Source: an uncultured Bacteroidota bacterium (GTDB lineage: Bacteria > Bacteroidota > Bacteroidia > B-17B0 > Aurantibacillaceae). From it: DNA of 64,000 nucleotides. This document shows, piece by piece, positions 26,321 through 35,760 of the stretch (its first letter is position 1; each line of letters starts with the position of its first letter). The DNA lies in the NCBI GenBank assembly GCA_903834765.1, contig CAILKE010000053.1, positions 1-64,000 of the forward strand, in the 5' to 3' direction. The translations under genes were made by a program, and so were the position numbers. Below the pieces are notes generated by a model. It was given only the letters and a program-made list of their open reading frames with translations. It was not told where the DNA came from and searched no databases.

Positions 26321-26398
26321 TGAAAAAAATCGAACATACTCATCCTTGGAATAACATTATTGGTTTTATTTATAATCCTGAATTTAAGCTGACTTAAT
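26321..26398 (+). pseudogene. Possible frameshifted remnant of a small membrane peptide
   Basis: From the ATG at 26321 the reading frame gives a 25-residue peptide without character. If one A is removed from the run of seven A residues after the ATG, the frame instead reads MKKSNILILGITLLVLF followed by IILNLS and a stop, which looks like a short signal/anchor peptide. This could be a small gene with a homopolymer frameshift or chance. Low confidence. Confidence 0.25.
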
Positions 26399-26406
26399 TT
26401 TGATTT

Positions 26407-26847
26407 ATGGAATTATACTCTGACACTTACTTTATGAATGAAGCATTCAAAGAAGCTCAAAAAGCCTTTGATGCAGATGAAGTACCTGTTGGTGCCGTTA
26501 TTGTTGCTGAAAATAAAATCATTGCGCGCGGCCATAATTTAACTGAACAATTAAACGATGTCACCGCTCATGCCGAAATGCAAACGATCACATCTGCCAC
26601 TAATTATATTGGCGGAAAATATTTAAATGATTGTACACTTTACGTAACATTGGAACCTTGCCTAATGTGTGCAGGTGCCTTGCATTGGACACATATTACA
26701 AAAATTGTATATGGGGCGAGTGATGATAAAAAAGGATTTTCAAAAATAAATCAACCTGTATTACATCCTAAAACAATAGTTGTTAAAGGTATTTTAGAAG
26801 AACAGTGTTCCCGTATATTAAAAGATTTTTTTCAAAAGAAACGATGA
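26407..26847 (+). CDS. tadA: tRNA-specific adenosine deaminase
   Basis: 146 residues, full-length TadA. Zinc ligands and catalytic Glu are present: AHAEMQ (His55, Glu57) and PCLMCAGAL (Cys85, Cys88). TadA converts adenosine 34 of tRNA-Arg to inosine and is normally essential. The TGA stop overlaps the ATG of the next gene by four-base ATGA coupling. Generic nucleoside deaminases are similar, but length and motif spacing favour TadA. Confidence 0.93.
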   Translation: MELYSDTYFMNEAFKEAQKAFDADEVPVGAVIVAENKIIARGHNLTEQLNDVTAHAEMQTITSATNYIGGKYLNDCTLYVTLEPCLMCAGALHWTHITKIVYGASDDKKGFSKINQPVLHPKTIVVKGILEEQCSRILKDFFQKKR

Positions 26848-27908
26848 AATATAACATTCAGAAATACTTTACTTGTTTTTTGTCCTTTGCATTATGTCTC
26901 TTACTTTTTTCATCTTGCGTAAAAGACACTCCTCCTGAACCAACAACAACTGTTACTAGCATTAACTCTAATAACAAAGTTTATATTATTAATGAGGGTC
27001 AATTTAATCTTGTGCCTGGAAATTCGAACATTTCACTCTATGATGCAACGACAGGAACTGTAATCGAAAATTTTTACAGTCAACAAAATAGCAATGCCAT
27101 ATTAGGAGATGTTTGTCAAAGCATGACAAAGTATAATAACAACTATTATATAGTAGTAAATAATTCTCATAAAATAGAAGTCACATCGGGTTACGATTTA
27201 AAACAAACAGCTACAATTTCTGGATTTAATTCGCCACGCTATATATTACCTATAACATACAGCAAGGCTTATGTAAGCGACTTATACGCAAGCACTATAC
27301 AAATAGTTGATTTAAACACAAACACCATCATTGGATCAATTCCTTCTTATAGTAATACTGAAAAAATGGCTCTGATTTATAATAAAGCATTTGTAACCTG
27401 TAGCAGTAACAATTATTGTTATGTGATTAATACCATTACCGATATGGTTACCGATAGCATCAATGTTGGTAAAGGCGCATCTAGTATCATCGTCGATAAA
27501 AATTCCAAAGTATGGGTGTTGGCAAGTGGCGGCAGCTCAGCAAGTCAGGTTGGTAAATTAGTCCGCATAAATCCTGTTACCTTACAAATAGAATTAAACT
27601 TAGCATTTACATCGGCAGACAGCCCTAAACAATTATGCATCAATAAAACACACGATACGTTGTATTATTTAAATAAAGGCATTTGCCAGTTCCCAATTAT
27701 TAATGGCGCTTTACCTGCTTCCCCATTAGTTAATCAGGACTCTAAAATTTACTATGGTTTAGGCGTTAATCCTATTGATTATAATATCTATGTAAGTGAT
27801 GCTATTGATTACGTTCAAAAATCAATGATAGAGATCTACTCAGTAAATGGAAGTTTCAAAAAAAGCTTTCATGCAGGTTATATTTCAAACGGGTTTGTGT
27901 TTGAGTAA
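26844..27908 (+). CDS. YncE/DUF5074-type beta-propeller lipoprotein
   Basis: 354 residues from the ATG at 26844, chosen because it gives a clean lipoprotein signal ending in LLLFSSC; an earlier in-frame ATG at 26805 lies deep inside tadA. The mature part has the repeating hydrophobic/glycine pattern of a YncE-like beta-propeller (KVYIINEGQFN at the start, then blocks such as AYVSDLYASTIQIVDLNT and KAFVTCSSNNYCYVINT). Related Bacteroidota surface propellers bind ligands next to TonB transporters (BtuG is one), but no transporter is adjacent here. Likely faces outwards in the outer membrane; function unknown. Confidence 0.8.
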   Translation: MKYNIQKYFTCFLSFALCLLLFSSCVKDTPPEPTTTVTSINSNNKVYIINEGQFNLVPGNSNISLYDATTGTVIENFYSQQNSNAILGDVCQSMTKYNNNYYIVVNNSHKIEVTSGYDLKQTATISGFNSPRYILPITYSKAYVSDLYASTIQIVDLNTNTIIGSIPSYSNTEKMALIYNKAFVTCSSNNYCYVINTITDMVTDSINVGKGASSIIVDKNSKVWVLASGGSSASQVGKLVRINPVTLQIELNLAFTSADSPKQLCINKTHDTLYYLNKGICQFPIINGALPASPLVNQDSKIYYGLGVNPIDYNIYVSDAIDYVQKSMIEIYSVNGSFKKSFHAGYISNGFVFE

Positions 27909-28002
27909 AATCAATGAAACATTTAAAATAATTTTAACCTTCCCACTAATTTTTAGTATAGCCTAAATGATAGGCAAATTTATTTTTCAATTTTGACATA
28001 AA

Positions 28003-28040
28003 TAAAAAGAGGCTGTATCGATCAAGATACAGCCTCTTTA
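28003..28040. terminator. Bidirectional terminator between the propeller lipoprotein and DUF5606 genes
   Basis: Stem AAAGAGGCTGTATC / GATACAGCCTCTTT around a short loop, A-rich on the left and T-rich on the right, placed between convergent genes; it can end transcription from both sides. Confidence 0.88.
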
Positions 28041-28057
28041 ATTTATTAAATAACTAA

Positions 28058-28603
28058 TTAAGCTACGCCAGTTTTTCTAACACCAGTTGTTTTCTTAACA
28101 CCTGTACTCGTTTTTGTTTTAGTTGTGTCTTTAGTAGCCGTTTTTTTAACAGTTGCTTTTTTCTCAGTTACAGCTTTTACAATTTTATCAGTAGCATCAT
28201 CTTTTTTATCAGCTTCTTTTACTTTTAAGTTACCAGTAGATTGTAAGCCATTATACCAATTAAATAATTTACGCATATTACTTGTGTAAACACGCTCTTT
28301 ATCATATTCAGGTAAAACTGCTTCAAAATATGCAGCTACAGCTTTATCATCTGATTTTGAATCGATACAAGCACCACCTTTTTCTTTATCAAAGATTGAT
28401 TGCATGATTTCCGAAACTGGCTTATCGTCGCTAGTTGTAAACATGCTAATGTCTTCTAACGAACTAACTTTAGCTGTAGAGCTAATAGATGTACGTTTTT
28501 TATCGTTTAAGTTTTCTACAATAATTCCGTTTTTAGATTGCGCTACAACTTTGTATAAACCTGGTTGTCCGCTAATAGAGATAATTCCTGATAAGTCAAT
28601 CAT
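28058..28603 (-). CDS. DUF5606 protein
   Basis: 181 residues. The first ~120 match DUF5606, a Bacteroidota family with a small beta-barrel-like start (GIISISGQPGLYKVVAQSKNG ..., here GQPGLYKVVAQSKNG) and a helical continuation (YTSNMRKLFNWYNGL). The last ~55 residues are a Lys/Thr-rich low-complexity tail (KKATVKKTATKDTTK and on) likely to be disordered and basic, possibly binding nucleic acid. Function unknown. A -7-like TATTTTTG lies at 28630-28623 on the minus strand, about 20 bases before the start. Confidence 0.85.
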   Translation of the reverse strand: MIDLSGIISISGQPGLYKVVAQSKNGIIVENLNDKKRTSISSTAKVSSLEDISMFTTSDDKPVSEIMQSIFDKEKGGACIDSKSDDKAVAAYFEAVLPEYDKERVYTSNMRKLFNWYNGLQSTGNLKVKEADKKDDATDKIVKAVTEKKATVKKTATKDTTKTKTSTGVKKTTGVRKTGVA

Positions 28604-28761
28604 ATTAATAATTTTTAGATAGCAAAAATAGCATTTTTTTTAGAATTTAACTCATCTGTATTATTTTAATTTTTTCAACCTTTTTACACGTTAAAAGTGC
28701 TATTTATTAACAATCAGGCTCTATGCTATAATTTATAGTAATATTTAGCTACAAATTATAG

Positions 28762-28769
28762 TATTTTTG
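28762..28769 (+). promoter_or_regulatory. TAnnTTTG element just upstream of the Y-family polymerase
   Basis: TATTTTTG ends seven bases before the ATG at 28777, predicting a start of transcription within a few bases of the codon. No clear -33 TTG. No LexA-like box was recognised nearby. Confidence 0.35.
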
Positions 28770-28776
28770 TTTTACT

Positions 28777-30093
28777 ATGGTAACTATTTCTAAATTAACG
28801 CCACATCAAGAGGCTCGGGTATTGTTTGTTGATATGAATAGCTTTTTTGCCAGTTGCGAACAACAGGTCAATTTTTACTTGCGCAATAGGCCAGTAGGTG
28901 TCTGTGTATACCCAGGTAAGTTTGGCTGCATCATTGCGCCAAGTATCGAAGCAAAACGATTTGGTGTAAAAACAGGTATGCGTTTAAACGACGCCATGAT
29001 AATATGCCCCGAATTAGTGCCATTAGAAACAAACCCCGAGCGGTACCGTCAATTTCATGTAAAAATAATGGCTGTTTTGAAAAAATACAGCAACGATGTT
29101 TTTCCTAAAAGTATTGATGAAGCCATTGTTGATCTGACGAATTATTCATTTGTGCATAAAGACGTCTTGCAGGTTGCTAAGACTATTAAACAAGACATTG
29201 CTAATGAGGTGGGCGATTGGCTCAAATGCTCTATTGGCGTGGCACCTAATTATTTTTTAGCAAAATTAGCCTCCGATATTCAAAAGCCAGATGGTTTAAC
29301 CATTATTGATAATCAAAATATAGATGCAGTTTTAGCAAAACTCAAATTAACCGATTTACCTGGTATTGGTAATAATACAATGATTCGCTTAAACAAAGGA
29401 GGCATCACAACACCATTACAAATGCGCTATGCATCGCCCGAAAATTTAAAAGCTATTTTACGAAGTGTTCTTGGTTTTTATTGGCATTGCCGTTTAAATT
29501 TTATTGAGGTAGATGTGAATAACGAACACGATTATAAATCGATGCAAGCTATACGCCACTTATCAAAAGACCAACGAAAAAGTACCGACAGCATAAACAA
29601 TATTTTCTTAACCCTATGCTTAACCCTCGAAAAACGAATGGTTCAGCGAAAGTTCTTTTGTTATCACATTGGCTTTGCAATTAAATATAACAATGGCGAA
29701 CGATGGGATGATTTTATTAAAACACAAATACCTATGCAGGATGGAATAGAAATCTTTAAAGCCCTCACCAATCGAATGAATGATTTCACAACTAAAAACA
29801 AAACGAATTCACTTATTAATTCGGGTATTATGAGCATTTCGGTTTATGTTTCTCAATTTATAAAAAGTAATTTAGTTGCTTATAATTTATTTGAAGACCA
29901 TAGTAAACAAGATAAACTCCGTCAAACAGTGTATGATTTGAAAGAACGCTTTGGGAAAGAAAAAATACAACGAGCTGTTGAATTGAAAGATGAAGGAACA
30001 TACAAAGATGTGATTGGTTTTGGTTCAATAAAAGATCTGGAAGAAGAAGAACATGATATTATAGAAACAGATACCTTTAATTATTACGAATAA
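28777..30093 (+). CDS. Y-family DNA polymerase (DinB/UmuC-like)
   Basis: 438 residues. The palm/finger core is intact: LFVDMNSFFASCEQ with metal-binding Asp19, and SIDEAIVDL with Asp114 and Glu115. KFGCIIAPSIEAKRFGVKTG and SIGVAPNYFLAKLASDIQKPDG, shown in part as SIGVAPNYFLAKLAS, are standard. A helix-hairpin-helix (LPGIGNNTMIRL) and a little-finger domain follow. It should be an active translesion polymerase, longer than DinB and closer to UmuC-type proteins. No umuD-like gene is adjacent; a 46-codon ORF follows at 30099. Confidence 0.9.
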   Translation: MVTISKLTPHQEARVLFVDMNSFFASCEQQVNFYLRNRPVGVCVYPGKFGCIIAPSIEAKRFGVKTGMRLNDAMIICPELVPLETNPERYRQFHVKIMAVLKKYSNDVFPKSIDEAIVDLTNYSFVHKDVLQVAKTIKQDIANEVGDWLKCSIGVAPNYFLAKLASDIQKPDGLTIIDNQNIDAVLAKLKLTDLPGIGNNTMIRLNKGGITTPLQMRYASPENLKAILRSVLGFYWHCRLNFIEVDVNNEHDYKSMQAIRHLSKDQRKSTDSINNIFLTLCLTLEKRMVQRKFFCYHIGFAIKYNNGERWDDFIKTQIPMQDGIEIFKALTNRMNDFTTKNKTNSLINSGIMSISVYVSQFIKSNLVAYNLFEDHSKQDKLRQTVYDLKERFGKEKIQRAVELKDEGTYKDVIGFGSIKDLEEEEHDIIETDTFNYYE

Positions 30094-30098
30094 CACAC

Positions 30099-30239
30099 AT
30101 GTGTTTTGGAAGAACAACTCATATCAAAATCATCAGCGTTGCTCTGTTTCCTAATCATAAAATTATTGAGAAAATATTAGATGATGGTAAAGCTTATATG
30201 AATGGATGCAACAAAAATTTAACCCTTAGATTAAGATAA
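30099..30239 (+). CDS. 46-residue ORF after the Y-family polymerase, possibly a gene remnant
   Basis: ATG begins 5 bases after the polymerase stop. The peptide opens MCFGRTTHIKIISVALFPNH and ends ...NKNLTLRLR. The spacing suggests it was or is the next gene of the unit. The Met-Cys start recalls SRAP (YedK/HMCES) proteins, whose Cys2 is catalytic and which often sit near repair genes, but the rest does not convincingly match and the ORF is far too short. Small unknown protein or truncated remnant. Confidence 0.35.
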   Translation: MCFGRTTHIKIISVALFPNHKIIEKILDDGKAYMNGCNKNLTLRLR

Positions 30240-30677
30240 AAGGTAAATTATTTTAACTCAAACAAAATCCTTAGCACATAATAACGAGATACTATTTAAA
30301 AAACATTAAGATTATGTTATTTATTAACGTAACTGTTTCTTTTAATAGAAGGCTTTTATAGACTAAAAGAGAGATTAATTTAAAACTAAAAACACTTAGA
30401 TTTAAGATCTACTTAACAAAAAAAAGTATACAGCAAAACCTAAATACAATTATTTTTCATTATTTTTTATAAAAGCCTATAAACCATTATTAACAAAGGG
30501 ATTAAAGAGGTTATGAACGAAAAAATGTTAATAGCAGATTGTTAAAAACAAGCCCACTAATGTTAATTTCATTTATAGAAAAATCAATCATTTTTCTACA
30601 GATTTGTAAAACAGATTTTTAAACAAAACTTTTATTCGAAGTTTTCATTTAAGGATCTTAATATTATAAACGAAACC
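30240..30677. other. AT-rich leader region of the nrd genes
   Basis: About 440 bases without a supported gene. It holds an inverted pair GGCTTTTATA (30351-30360) and TATAAAAGCC (30468-30477) and two ACAGATTT copies near 30598-30617. Presumably contains the nrdB promoter and controls, but no recognisable NrdR box or -33/-7 pair was identified. Confidence 0.4.
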
Positions 30678-31649
30678 ATGACAGAACCTATACTAGCAGA
30701 AAACAAAGATCGCTTTGTTATTTTCCCTATCAAACACAACGATATTTGGGAATACTACAAAAAATCGGAAGCCAGCTTTTGGACGGCTGAAGAAATTGAC
30801 TTATCCCAAGACATGACAGATTGGAATAATAAGTTAAATGATAACGAGCGTCATTTTGTAAAACATGTATTGGCGTTTTTTGCAGCTAGTGATGGTATCG
30901 TAAACGAAAATTTAGCGATTAACTTCTTAAACGAAGTACAATATCCTGAAGCTCGTTTCTTTTATGGTTTCCAAGTCATGATGGAAAACATACATTCCGA
31001 AACATACTCTCTACTAATAGATACATACATCAAAGACGTTGCTGAAAAAGATAAGTTATTACATGCGGTAGATACTGTGCCGTGTGTTGGCAAAAAAGCA
31101 GACTGGGCTTTAACATGGATTTCTAACGGAACCTTTGCTGAGCGCTTAATTGCTTTCGCTGCTGTTGAAGGAATCTTCTTTTCTGGCTCGTTTTGCTCAA
31201 TTTTTTGGTTAAAGAAACGTGGCTTAATGCCAGGTTTAAGCTTCAGTAACGAATTAATTTCTCGTGATGAAGGCTTACACTGTGATTTCGCATGTATGCT
31301 ATATGCTGATCACGTTAAAAATAAATTACCGAAAGAACAAGTATTAAAAATTATTGCTGATGCTGTTGTGATAGAAAAAGAATTTGTTTCTGACGCTATC
31401 CCTGTAAAATTAATTGGCATGAATGCAGAATTGATGTGTCAATACATTGAGTTTTGCGCCGACAGGTTATTATTAGCCTTAGGTTGCGAAAAACACTACA
31501 ATGCAACCAATCCATTTGACTTTATGGAAATGATTTCGTTGCAGGGTAAAACTAATTTCTTCGAAAAACGTGTTGCGGAATACCAAAAATCTGGTGTGAT
31601 GAACAATAAAGAAGAAAACAACGTGTTCAATTTAGATGAAGATTTTTAG
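30678..31649 (+). CDS. nrdB: Class I ribonucleotide reductase small subunit
   Basis: 323 residues, ferritin-like R2 protein. Metal ligands are visible in order: W-T-A-E-E-I-D with the first Asp/Glu, [13 protein letters not shown], the ENIHSE helix (Glu and His), and later [12 protein letters not shown] with the second Glu/His set. It generates the radical used by NrdA to make deoxyribonucleotides from ribonucleotides. nrdA follows after a 274-base gap, longer than usual in an operon, so the two may have separate control. Sequence type fits class Ia. Confidence 0.95.
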   Translation: MTEPILAENKDRFVIFPIKHNDIWEYYKKSEASFWTAEEIDLSQDMTDWNNKLNDNERHFVKHVLAFFAASDGIVNENLAINFLNEVQYPEARFFYGFQVMMENIHSETYSLLIDTYIKDVAEKDKLLHAVDTVPCVGKKADWALTWISNGTFAERLIAFAAVEGIFFSGSFCSIFWLKKRGLMPGLSFSNELISRDEGLHCDFACMLYADHVKNKLPKEQVLKIIADAVVIEKEFVSDAIPVKLIGMNAELMCQYIEFCADRLLLALGCEKHYNATNPFDFMEMISLQGKTNFFEKRVAEYQKSGVMNNKEENNVFNLDEDF

Positions 31650-31861
31650 ATAAAAGATTCATCGGTTAAAATTCCCGATTCGTACCTGAATAAAAATCAT
31701 TAAACAAAATGAATATTTTGTACGGGAATCTTAGCCTCTAAAAACACGTAAAGAAATAGTTAAATAATAAATATGCCTTGAAAGGGGCGTAAAATAAAGG
31801 AAAAAAATAATTAACCACTACTTTGTTAATATCAAAATGTAAAGGTTGTAAAAAAAGGAAA

Positions 31862-31873
31862 TTATAGCTATAA
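31862..31873. promoter_or_regulatory. Palindrome TTATAGCTATAA upstream of nrdA
   Basis: A perfect 12-base palindrome 51 bases before the nrdA ATG, within a 274-base gap that also contains a possible 7-bp stem ATTCCCG (31671-31677) / CGGGAAT (31723-31729). Could be a regulator site; unproven. Confidence 0.3.
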
Positions 31874-31923
31874 CTTGTTGTAGCGAAACTGAAAGATACA
31901 TTAACACTAAAACACTAAAGACT

Positions 31924-34335
31924 ATGTTTGTAATTAAAAGAGACGGCACTCAGGAATCTGTGAAATTTGACAAAATCACAGCACGCGTTCAAAAACTAAG
32001 CTACGGGCTTGACGCAGCACATGTAGACCCTATCCAAGTTGCTAAAAAAGTAATTGATGGAGTTTATGATGGTGTTACTACGAGTGACTTAGATAACTTA
32101 GCTGCAGAAACAGCAGCATCGTTAACTACCACGCATCCTGATTATGCTCAATTAGCATCTCGTATCGCCGTAAGTAACTTACATAAAAACACCATCAAAT
32201 CATTCTCAAAAACAATTGAGATATTATATAATTATATTGATCCAAAAACAAATCAACGCGCATCCTTAATTGCAGATGATGTATTTGAAATTGTACAAAA
32301 AAATGCACAGTTGTTGGATTCATCTATTATTTATGATAGAGATTTTGGTTACGATTATTTTGGTTTCAAAACATTAGAGCGTTCTTATTTATTAAAAACG
32401 AATGGCAAAATAACAGAGCGTCCGCAACACATGTTAATGCGTGTTTCGGTTGGTATTCATAAAGAAGATATTGCTGCTGCTATTGAAACATATAACTTAA
32501 TGAGCGAGCGTTGGTTTACACATGCTACTCCAACTTTATTTAATGCAGGTACTCCAAAACCACAAATGAGCTCTTGCTTTTTATTGCAAGCAAAAGACGA
32601 CAGTATTGATGGCATCTACGATACATTAAAACAATGTGCTCGCATTTCTCAGTCAGCTGGGGGCATTGGTTTAGCTATTCATAAAGTGCGCGCTACGGGT
32701 TCTTATATCAAAGGAACGAACGGTACATCGAATGGAATATTACCAATGTTAAAAGTATTCAACGAAACTGCTCGTTACGTTGATCAAGGTGGTGGAAAAC
32801 GTAAAGGTTCTATCGCTGTTTATTTAGAGCCTTGGCATGCTGACATCTATGAGTTTTTAGATATTCGTAAAAATCATGGTAAAGAAGAAATGCGCGCGCG
32901 TGATTTATTTACAGCATTATGGATTCCTGATTTGTTTATGAAGCGTGTGGAAGCAGAAGGAGATTGGTCTTTGTTTTGCCCGAACGAATCACCAAACTTA
33001 TACAATTGCTGGGGTGCTGAATTTGAAGCACTTTACACAAAGTACGAAGCAGAAGGAAAGGCTCGTCGCGTAGTGAAAGCTCGTGAATTATGGGCTGCCA
33101 TTATCGATTCTCAAATCGAAACTGGTAATCCTTATATGTTATTTAAAGATGCTTGTAATGCAAAATCTAATCAACAAAATTTAGGTACAATCCAATCGTC
33201 TAACTTATGTACGGAAATTGTTGAATTTACTAGCCCTGATGAAGTAGCTGTTTGTAATTTAGCATCTATCGCTTTACCTCGTTTTGTTGACGAAAAAACA
33301 GGAACCTTTGATCATCAACGTTTGTTTGAAGTAACTTATACTATTACTAAAAACTTAAATAAAGTAATTGACCGTAACTACTACCCAATTCCTGAAGCAA
33401 GAAATTCAAACATGCGTCACCGCCCTGTTGGCTTAGGTGTGCAAGGTTTAGCTGACGCCTTCATTTTATTACGTTACCCTTTTGAAAGTGAAGAAGCTCG
33501 TAAATTAAACGCGGAAATTTTTGAAACTATTTATTATGCTGCAATGACAGCTAGTAAAGACTTAGCAAAAGTAGATGGCGCTTACGAATCTTATCCAGGT
33601 TCTCCATTATCAAAAGGCATTATGCAATTTGATATGTGGAACGTAACACCAAGCCCACGTTGGGAATGGGATGTATTAAAAGAAGAAGTGAAAAAATTTG
33701 GTGTGCGCAACTCTTTGTTATTAGCGCCAATGCCAACCGCTTCTACATCACAAATATTAGGTAACAACGAATGCTTTGAACCATACACATCTAATATTTA
33801 TAGCCGTCGTGTGTTATCAGGAGAGTTTGCAGTAGTAAACAAACACTTGTTGCGCGACTTAGTAAAATTAGGTATGTGGAACGATGCCTTGAAAAATAAA
33901 ATCATCAGCGCTAACGGTTCTGTACAAAATATTCCTGAGATTCCTCAAAACATCAAAGATATTTATAAAACAGTTTGGGAAATTAAACAACGTACCATCA
34001 TTGATATGGCTGCAGACCGCGGAGCGTTCATCTGTCAATCTCAATCATTAAACTTGTTTATCCAAGACGCTAATTTTGCAAAATTATCTTCAGCACATTT
34101 TTATGCTTGGAAAAAAGGATTAAAAACAGGCATGTACTATTTACGCACAAAAGCTGCTGCTGACGCTATTAAATTTACTGTTGATAAAGCAGCCTTAGCT
34201 ATCCCTGTATTAGGTAACGAAGACGCTTTATTATTTGAACGCGGACAAGAACATGTAATTAGCTTAGAGGAACAACAAGCGCAATTATCTTGCTCGCTAG
34301 ATAACCCAGAGGGTTGCGAAGCTTGCGGTAGCTAA
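31924..34335 (+). CDS. nrdA: Class I ribonucleotide reductase large subunit
   Basis: 803 residues. N-terminal ATP-cone ([22 protein letters not shown], here [16 protein letters not shown]) gives allosteric dATP/ATP control. Active-site and barrel signatures include [55 protein letters not shown] in part, and [22 protein letters not shown]. The C-terminus CEACGS carries the Cys pair that is re-reduced by thioredoxin or glutaredoxin. It works with NrdB. A bidirectional terminator follows after a short repeat-containing gap. Confidence 0.96.
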   Translation: MFVIKRDGTQESVKFDKITARVQKLSYGLDAAHVDPIQVAKKVIDGVYDGVTTSDLDNLAAETAASLTTTHPDYAQLASRIAVSNLHKNTIKSFSKTIEILYNYIDPKTNQRASLIADDVFEIVQKNAQLLDSSIIYDRDFGYDYFGFKTLERSYLLKTNGKITERPQHMLMRVSVGIHKEDIAAAIETYNLMSERWFTHATPTLFNAGTPKPQMSSCFLLQAKDDSIDGIYDTLKQCARISQSAGGIGLAIHKVRATGSYIKGTNGTSNGILPMLKVFNETARYVDQGGGKRKGSIAVYLEPWHADIYEFLDIRKNHGKEEMRARDLFTALWIPDLFMKRVEAEGDWSLFCPNESPNLYNCWGAEFEALYTKYEAEGKARRVVKARELWAAIIDSQIETGNPYMLFKDACNAKSNQQNLGTIQSSNLCTEIVEFTSPDEVAVCNLASIALPRFVDEKTGTFDHQRLFEVTYTITKNLNKVIDRNYYPIPEARNSNMRHRPVGLGVQGLADAFILLRYPFESEEARKLNAEIFETIYYAAMTASKDLAKVDGAYESYPGSPLSKGIMQFDMWNVTPSPRWEWDVLKEEVKKFGVRNSLLLAPMPTASTSQILGNNECFEPYTSNIYSRRVLSGEFAVVNKHLLRDLVKLGMWNDALKNKIISANGSVQNIPEIPQNIKDIYKTVWEIKQRTIIDMAADRGAFICQSQSLNLFIQDANFAKLSSAHFYAWKKGLKTGMYYLRTKAAADAIKFTVDKAALAIPVLGNEDALLFERGQEHVISLEEQQAQLSCSLDNPEGCEACGS

Positions 34336-34350
34336 GCTGTGAGTTAGAGC

Positions 34351-34400
34351 TGTCATCCTGAGCGTAGTTTAAAAATGTCATCCTGAGCGAAGTCGAAGGA
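34351..34400 (+). repeat. Two copies of the TGTCATCCTGAGCG intergenic repeat
   Basis: TGTCATCCTGAGCG occurs at 34351-34364 and again at 34376-34389; the second copy continues AAGTCGAAGGA. This element is a familiar interspersed repeat in Bacteroidota genomes, of unknown role. It lies between the nrdA stop and the terminator. Confidence 0.75.
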
Positions 34401-34437
34401 GGCATTTAAAAAGAAAATAAAGTTTAACCCTGAAAAA

Positions 34438-34469
34438 AGTCCTCTCTGAAATTTTAGAGAGGCTTTTTT
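34438..34469. terminator. Bidirectional terminator between nrdA and the XRE gene
   Basis: CCTCTCT (34441-34447) pairs with AGAGAGG (34456-34462), with an A-run on the left and a T-run on the right; it overlaps the end of the convergent XRE gene's 3' side. Confidence 0.85.
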
Positions 34470-34698
34470 ATTGCTCTTTTTCGATTCTTAAAAAAAACTT
34501 TGATAAAGGAATATCGAAATATTTACAAATTACCTCAAGTGTACTGATTGATATATTATTGTTTCCAGTTTCAATTCTTGCAATATGAATATTGGTATCA
34601 TTATAAAAATCTTCTTGAGTAATGTTATAACCTTTCCTCAATTCCTTTAATTGAATAGCAATTGCTTTAAGAAGTTTTTTATTTTTTATTTGACCCAT
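34468..34698 (-). CDS. XRE-family HTH regulator
   Basis: 76 residues, almost entirely one Cro/C1-type helix-turn-helix: LKELRKGYNITQEDFYNDTNI with the recognition helix in HIARIETGNNNISISTLEVI, quoted here as ARIETGNNNISISTLEVI. No sensor domain. A perfect inverted repeat of two TGACAWATWTGTCA units lies 13-53 bases upstream of its start, well placed for autorepression and for control of the divergent gene at 34855. Confidence 0.9.
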   Translation of the reverse strand: MGQIKNKKLLKAIAIQLKELRKGYNITQEDFYNDTNIHIARIETGNNNISISTLEVICKYFDIPLSKFFLRIEKEQ

Positions 34699-34711
34699 AC
34701 TAAGGTCAAAT

Positions 34712-34751
34712 TGACAAATATGTCAGTAAATATTTAATGACATATTTGTCA
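34712..34751. promoter_or_regulatory. Perfect inverted-repeat operator pair between divergent XRE and secreted-protein genes
   Basis: TGACAAATATGTCA (34712-34725) and its exact reverse complement TGACATATTTGTCA (34738-34751) are separated by 12 bases. Each half is itself a near-palindrome with TGACA/TGTCA arms, so two HTH dimers could bind 26 bases apart, on nearly the same face of the helix. The best candidate regulator is the adjacent XRE protein. Confidence 0.75.
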
Positions 34752-34854
34752 TTATTAGAATTAATTAGTACTTTTAAAAATTATAATTCATAGAAAAAAA
34801 TAAAATCACAAAAAAACTTTTAGCGGAGTATAAATAAAATAACTAAAATAAAAT

Positions 34855-35457
34855 ATGAAAAAACAATTAATAGCAACGGTAATAATAACTTTATATACAA
34901 GTTTATCAATTTTTGCACAAGATATAATTACTAAAAGAAACGGTGATGAGATTAAAGCAAAAATAATAGAAGTAGGGACGGACGATGTTAAGTTCAAGAA
35001 ATTTGATAATATTGACGGTCCGCTATTCGTAGTTTCTAAATCAGATATTATTTTCATAAAATATGAAAATGGGTCTAAAGAAATATTTGAAGATATCAAA
35101 ACTAGTATATTAAAAAACAATCAACTCCTACCAATAAATTGGAAGTTGCAAGGGGAAGATGATGCATTAAGATGCTATAGAGGTTATCGAGGTGCTCAGG
35201 TAGGAACTTTTTTTACTTGCCTAATATTAGGACCTTTAGTTGGTCTTATTCCTGCAATCTCAACATCTTCTGTAAAACCTAGTAAACAAAAGTATCTACA
35301 ATATCCTAACAACAATTACTTTAATAATATTGAATATAAAGATGCATACATAAATCGAGCGTATAAAAGAAAAAAACATAAAATTTGGGGGATGTATGGG
35401 CTAGGTAGCGGAATATTTGCTGGTTTAGTATTAGTATCCGTTGGAAAGGTTAAATAA
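34855..35457 (+). CDS. Secreted/membrane protein of unknown function
   Basis: 200 residues. Signal peptide MKKQLIATVIITLYTSLSIFAQ, then a conserved-looking beta segment ITKRNGDEIKAKIIEVGTDD and KKFDNIDGPLFVVSKSDIIF, a pattern seen in many uncharacterised Bacteroidota exported proteins. Two hydrophobic segments follow (about residues 120-140, TFFTCLILGPLVGLIPAIS, and 180-197, GSGIFAGLVLVSVG). It may be anchored in the membrane with the N-domain outside. Divergent from the XRE gene across the double operator. No known function. Confidence 0.7.
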   Translation: MKKQLIATVIITLYTSLSIFAQDIITKRNGDEIKAKIIEVGTDDVKFKKFDNIDGPLFVVSKSDIIFIKYENGSKEIFEDIKTSILKNNQLLPINWKLQGEDDALRCYRGYRGAQVGTFFTCLILGPLVGLIPAISTSSVKPSKQKYLQYPNNNYFNNIEYKDAYINRAYKRKKHKIWGMYGLGSGIFAGLVLVSVGKVK

Positions 35458-35728
35458 TAATAAGTTTGTTAAAAAAAATACCAAATACTTTCCAGCTAGG
35501 AAGTGAACACCCGCTCCGACGCATTTGTAATCATAAGTGTTCGGAACCTTAATAATTAGTTCTTAATAATACCCCCGTTGTTGCGGACGCGTCGTCCGTG
35601 ACCCAATACTTCCCCCGCTAGGCAGTATTTGCGCCAACATGAGCTACGCTTCATTTACAAAGCTACTGCTATAAAATCTTATAGCAAGCATTTATTCCCA
35701 AGCAGCAAATAATTATTTGAACACCCGA

Positions 35729-35760
35729 ACACCTGTCAGGTTTTAAAACCTGACAGGTGT
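35729..35760. repeat. REP element: 32-base perfect palindrome upstream of RAYT
   Basis: ACACCTGTCAGGTTTT followed immediately by its exact reverse complement. Its arm reappears at 35902-35914 and at 36513-36545 around the RAYT gene. This is the CCTGACAGGT-type REP family. Confidence 0.9.

Noticed and set aside
26805-26843. Earlier start for the propeller lipoprotein
   Set aside because: Inside tadA and spoils the lipoprotein signal peptide that the ATG at 26844 gives.
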